From contig CALVAQ010000002.1 in assembly GCA_944325595.1 (NCBI GenBank), forward strand, positions 62,001 through 126,000: 64,000 bases of DNA. Reading direction: 5' to 3'. Shown in pieces: positions 61,174 to 64,000 of this stretch; position 1 is the stretch's first letter, and the number at the start of each line of letters is the position of its first letter. The stretch comes from Candidatus Gastranaerophilales bacterium. GTDB lineage: Bacteria > Cyanobacteriota > Vampirovibrionia > Gastranaerophilales > Gastranaerophilaceae. The translations under genes and the position numbers were made by a program. Below the pieces are notes generated by a model, which had not been told where the DNA came from, ran no database searches, and was given only the letters and a program-made list of their open reading frames with translations.

Positions 61174-61985
61174 TGGTATTTAAAATAGCAGTATGTATAA
61201 AACAGGTTCCTGATACAAATGATATCAAATGGACCGAGAATAATACTATACAAAGAGAAGGGCTTGAATCAATAATAAACCCTTTTGATGTCGGTGCTAT
61301 AGAACTTGCGCTTAAAGCAAAAAAACTTTTAACACACACTGATGTACAAGCAGAGGTTAACGCTGTAACAATGGGACCGCTGCAGGCTGAAGAGGTCTTA
61401 AGAACCGCTCTGGCTATGGGGTGTGATAATGCATACCTGTTATCAGACAAGAGATTTTCAGCAGCAGACACACTTGCAACGGCGTACACTCTGTCATGTT
61501 TTATATCAAACATTCTTCCTGATACAAAACTCATTATATGCGGTCAGCAGGCAATAGACGGAGATACTGCGCAAACGCCCTCCAGTTTGGCACAAAAACT
61601 TAATATAGCTCAGGCTACAAATATAACCTCGCTGGAAGAAATTAACAATGTATACTCAATCTGGTCTCAAGAAACACGCGGTTTTTCAAGAGTAATCAAA
61701 TCAGGCTTTCCTCTGATGATTTCGACAGCTATAAACAACTCAAACATACAACCTGATATAAACGGATATATTAAAGCTCAGGATTCACAAATAACAGTGT
61801 TTGATGCGTCTGCTATTAATGCGGATTTCAACAAAATTGGACTCAAAGGATCCCCGACAAAAGTCAAAAAAGCTTTCGTGCCGGAAATTAAAAGACAGAC
61901 TGTTCTTTATGAAAATATGCAGCCGGCTCAATGTGCTGAATTTATTTTTGAAGAAATAGAAAAATGCAGGACAGACTATGACTAA
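61173..61985 (+). CDS. etfB: Electron transfer flavoprotein, beta subunit
   Basis: 270 residues. Start VFKIAVCIKQVPDTNDIKW, NPFDVGAIELALKAKK, VTMGPLQAEEVLRTALAMGCDNAYLLSD, LIICGQQAIDGDTAQTPSSLAQ. The beta subunit binds AMP and docks with the alpha subunit; ETF passes electrons from flavin dehydrogenases. It is unusual to be coupled to NAD biosynthesis genes; no acyl-CoA dehydrogenase is in the window. Confidence 0.94.
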   Translation: MVFKIAVCIKQVPDTNDIKWTENNTIQREGLESIINPFDVGAIELALKAKKLLTHTDVQAEVNAVTMGPLQAEEVLRTALAMGCDNAYLLSDKRFSAADTLATAYTLSCFISNILPDTKLIICGQQAIDGDTAQTPSSLAQKLNIAQATNITSLEEINNVYSIWSQETRGFSRVIKSGFPLMISTAINNSNIQPDINGYIKAQDSQITVFDASAINADFNKIGLKGSPTKVKKAFVPEIKRQTVLYENMQPAQCAEFIFEEIEKCRTDYD

Positions 61986-62964
61986 AACAGCACTTGTATA
62001 TATAGAACTTAACAACAGTAAAATAGAAAAAGTTTGCAAAGAAATAGTTTCAAAGGCAAACGAACTGGCTTCCGACATTGAAGTCAATGCAGTAGTTATT
62101 GCCGACAAAACAACAATCCGGAACTCACAGCAGGATTTGGCGCTGTTGAATGTAAAAAAGCTCTTTATAATTGAAGACAACATTTTTGATTCATATCAGT
62201 GCTGCCTGTTTTCTTCAGTTCTTTCTGCATTTATAAATAAAAATAAACCCGATATATTCTTGATGGGTGCTACAGAAAACGGTCGTGAATTGGCACCGAG
62301 AACGGCTTCAGCACTGAATATAGGTTTAACGGCAGACTGTACGGATATTAGCGTAGATGAGTCATTCAACCTGCTTGCAACTAGACCCACATATGGCGGA
62401 AAAATGATGGCAACTATTATATCCGAAACCAGACCGAATTTTGCAACAATACGTCCCGGTGCTTTTAAAATAGAAAATACACTTGTTAACAATCCCGAAT
62501 TTGTTTACATACAGCCGGAAACAGCTGGACATGAACTTCTTTTGGAGGTTCTAAAATGCGAAACAAAACAGCAAGAAGAAGATTGGACATGCTCAGACGT
62601 AATAATAGCCGGCGGACTCGGCTTAAAGACAAAAGAAAATTTTGAAAAAATTTATACATTATGCAGTTTGATTAATGCAAAGCCCGCAGCATCAAGAGCT
62701 GCTGTTGAACTGGGCTGGGCTCCGTCAGAAATACAAGTCGGACAAACAGGCAATTCTGTCTCTCCGAAATTATATATTGCTCTCGGTATTTCAGGAGCAA
62801 TGCAGCATATGACAGGAATTACCAACGCAGATAAAATTGTTGCCGTAAATACTGACAGACAGGCTCCTATCATGTCAGCATCAGATATTGCAATTGAATC
62901 CGATGCTGCTGCTGTGCTTCAGTCTATGATAGAACACTCCGGCTCTAAACAAGCCCTTCTTTAA
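61978..62964 (+). CDS. etfA: Electron transfer flavoprotein, alpha subunit
   Basis: 328 residues. The C-terminal FAD-binding domain is intact: SRAAVELGWAPSEIQVGQTG, SVSPKLYIALGISGAMQHM, ADKIVAVNTDRQAPIMSASDIAIESDA. The N-terminal half is the Rossmann-like portion. It carries the FAD of the ETF dimer. The start overlaps etfB by 8 bases. Its final 20 bases overlap the convergent response regulator gene. See the note on the nadBC-etfBA arrangement. Confidence 0.95.
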   Translation: MTKTALVYIELNNSKIEKVCKEIVSKANELASDIEVNAVVIADKTTIRNSQQDLALLNVKKLFIIEDNIFDSYQCCLFSSVLSAFINKNKPDIFLMGATENGRELAPRTASALNIGLTADCTDISVDESFNLLATRPTYGGKMMATIISETRPNFATIRPGAFKIENTLVNNPEFVYIQPETAGHELLLEVLKCETKQQEEDWTCSDVIIAGGLGLKTKENFEKIYTLCSLINAKPAASRAAVELGWAPSEIQVGQTGNSVSPKLYIALGISGAMQHMTGITNADKIVAVNTDRQAPIMSASDIAIESDAAAVLQSMIEHSGSKQALL

Positions 62965-63607
62965 TAGCTTTTACGGCTGCCTGCGTTCTGTCATCAACTA
63001 CGAGTTTCTGGATAATATTACAAACATGCGCTTTTGCGGTATGTTCGCTGATTGTAAGAGTATTGGCAATTTCAGAGTTAGATTGTCCGTCAACAACGAG
63101 TTTTAATACTTCATATTCTCTTTCGGTAAGATTGGCATGCTGCGCCCGAAAAGCCGCTCTGGAATTTTGTTTAGCAGGTATAAAGCAAGAAGATTTGTCT
63201 CTTATTAAAGGTACAATCTGCGGGTCAAGCCAGATTGCGCCGTCATTTACTGATTTTATAACCATGCTCAAAAGCTCTGTATTTACGTCTTTTAGGACAT
63301 ATGCGTATGCACCGGCACTCAATGAGTCCATTACCTCTTTTTCATTGATATGAGAGGTAAACATCATAATCTTTTGATTGGGATTATCACTTAAAATACG
63401 CTTTGCTGCCTCTATACCTGATATATCCGGCAATCCGATATCCATCAGTATGACATCGGGATTAAGGATTTTTGCCTTGTCAACGGACTCTTTTCCTGTC
63501 TCCGCTTCCCCTATAAGCTTTATGTCAACAGAATCTTTAAACAATGACCTCAAACCGACACGTAAAAGTTTCTGGTCTTCAACCACTAGAATCGTTATAG
63601 ATTTCAT
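62945..63607 (-). CDS. NarL/LuxR-type response regulator
   Basis: 220 residues from the ATG at 63607 (GGAG nine bases upstream); a GTG at 63622 adds five residues. Receiver domain: ILVVEDQKLLRVGL, phosphoacceptor in DVILMDIGLPDISG, MMFTSHIN (Thr/Ser) and AGAYAYVLKD (Lys). DNA-binding LuxR helix-turn-helix: LTEREYEVLKLVVDGQSNSEIANTLTISEHTAKAHVCNIIQKL. It is activated by an unseen histidine kinase. The right-hand AT-rich region carries three related repeats, possibly its targets. Overlaps the end of etfA by 20 bases. Confidence 0.95.
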   Translation of the reverse strand: MKSITILVVEDQKLLRVGLRSLFKDSVDIKLIGEAETGKESVDKAKILNPDVILMDIGLPDISGIEAAKRILSDNPNQKIMMFTSHINEKEVMDSLSAGAYAYVLKDVNTELLSMVIKSVNDGAIWLDPQIVPLIRDKSSCFIPAKQNSRAAFRAQHANLTEREYEVLKLVVDGQSNSEIANTLTISEHTAKAHVCNIIQKLVVDDRTQAAVKAIKEGLV

Positions 63608-63738
63608 AAAAACATGCTCCACTCAAAATATTTTCTGCTTAAAATATAAAAAAAAATTATTCGCAAAACATCACCGAAAAAATTTTTTGAGAATTATAAT
63701 TTTTTATTTTAAAAAGACACATTATATTTATTACTATT

Positions 63739-63861
63739 CGATATATAACGATAACAATATTTGTTTTTGCATTTATATTATCACAATATATCGTATCGTT
63801 ATACAGCGATAATTATGTGATTTAGAAAATGTATATCTATGCGATACATAGTGATAATATT
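63739..63861. repeat. Three related 20-bp elements in the right-end regulatory region
   Basis: Copies at 63739-63758, 63797-63816 and 63842-63861 share CGwTAyAyAryGATAAywwT, with 12 of 20 positions invariant. Spacing is 58 and 45 bases. Copy 2 is part of a near-palindrome TATCG-N8-CGATA. The region (63608-63918, no gene) is otherwise AT-rich and lies between the response regulator gene and the gene at the right edge. Confidence 0.55.
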
Positions 63862-63882
63862 TCTTAAGATAAATACAATTAT

Positions 63883-63911
63883 TTCACATATGCATGAACT
63901 AAGTTTATAAT
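63883..63911 (+). promoter_or_regulatory. Promoter of the right-edge gene, giving a near-leaderless transcript
   Basis: TTCACA at 63883-63888 (5 of 6 to TTGACA) and TATAAT at 63906-63911 with a 17-base spacer. The expected start, about 7 bases after the -10, falls at or beside the ATG at 63919, and no Shine-Dalgarno is visible. Confidence 0.6.
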
Positions 63912-63918
63912 TTAATAT

Positions 63919-64000
63919 ATGCAAGAAAATATACAAAATAATGACAGCAATATTGATTTTCTGTTTACAAATGACGGTTCGGTCGGTCTATACAATTACG
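63919..64000 (+). CDS. 5' end of a gene, possibly MnmD/DUF752-like (3' truncated)
   Basis: The frame from the ATG at 63919 begins MQENIQNNDSNIDFLF, then TNDGSVGLYNY, and runs off the window. The DGS-x-x-LYN block resembles the start of MnmD-type tRNA methyltransferase domains (DGSHTLYN), but only 27 residues are visible, so this is tentative. A good promoter lies immediately upstream. Confidence 0.4.
   Translation, partial: MQENIQNNDSNIDFLFTNDGSVGLYNY

Overview
The window reads as a chromosomal segment of a low-GC, diderm (Gram-negative-type), probably anaerobic and fermentative bacterium. My best placement is the non-photosynthetic cyanobacterial sister lineage Vampirovibrionia/Melainabacteria, probably order Gastranaerophilales. 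The reasons are the lineage-style N-terminal leaders on several unknown proteins (SFGA, NFTG, RYSG, AEYNAIKINI), the outer-membrane machinery (TolC, Skp/OmpH, an AsmA-like giant, LspA) and the peroxide and rubredoxin equipment of an anaerobe. This placement is pattern recognition, not a computed phylogeny. Genes are densely packed, often with TAATG or short overlaps, and no rRNA, tRNA, IS element, prophage or CRISPR array was recognised.

Layout. 1-3735 (+): a 5'-truncated Gfo/Idh oxidoreductase, a CDP-alcohol phosphotransferase, trmL, nnrD and a LipM-type octanoyltransferase. 3665-6631 (-): pilin-like protein, dCMP deaminase, def, fmt, aroH. 6804-7094: HU with its own promoter and terminator. 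7155-11917: a tripartite efflux locus (tolC-like divergent from marR-emrA-emrB) around a perfect palindromic operator. 11978-13209 (-): PerR, rubredoxin (45 aa) and rubrerythrin, a peroxide-stress cluster. 13369-14577: iron alcohol dehydrogenase. 14624-17647: a 1007-aa lineage protein with an internal duplication. 17782-22896: aconitase-type small subunit, a GAF-GGDEF-HD-GYP c-di-GMP enzyme, NAD-type isocitrate dehydrogenase, pncC, an exported protein and an S4 protein. 23067-31762: unknown envelope-associated proteins, a modified metallophosphoesterase, the AsmA-like protein, Skp, and an EF-hand/calpain-like protease.

31981-33730 (-) is rimP-nusA with a terminator hairpin in its leader. 33915-38680 (+): PxpA-like, YvcK-like, panB, panC and a membrane protein. 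38682-47134: PLP decarboxylase, ligA (apparently with an AUU start), a SIMPL protein, a HisC-HAD fusion overlapping hisB, a 32-aa membrane peptide gene, and engB. 47241-50515 (-): small unknowns, rluD, lspA, an exported NTF2-like protein. 50613-56905: coaX, a Cys-cluster protein, RNase E/G next to a radical SAM/DUF2344 protein. 57013-58452 (-): two proline-rich proteins with the same N-terminal decapeptide. 58701-62964 (+): nadB-nadC-etfB-etfA as one overlapping operon. 62945-63607 (-): a NarL-type response regulator, followed by an AT-rich regulatory stretch with three related 20-bp repeats and a gene running off the right edge.

Metabolic themes are cofactor supply (NAD, CoA, lipoate, NAD(P)H-hydrate repair), histidine synthesis, envelope biogenesis and export, and oxygen/peroxide defence. 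The least explained parts are the leader-tagged lineage proteins, the calpain-like protease, the duplicated 1007-aa protein, the paired decapeptide proteins and the control region at the right end.
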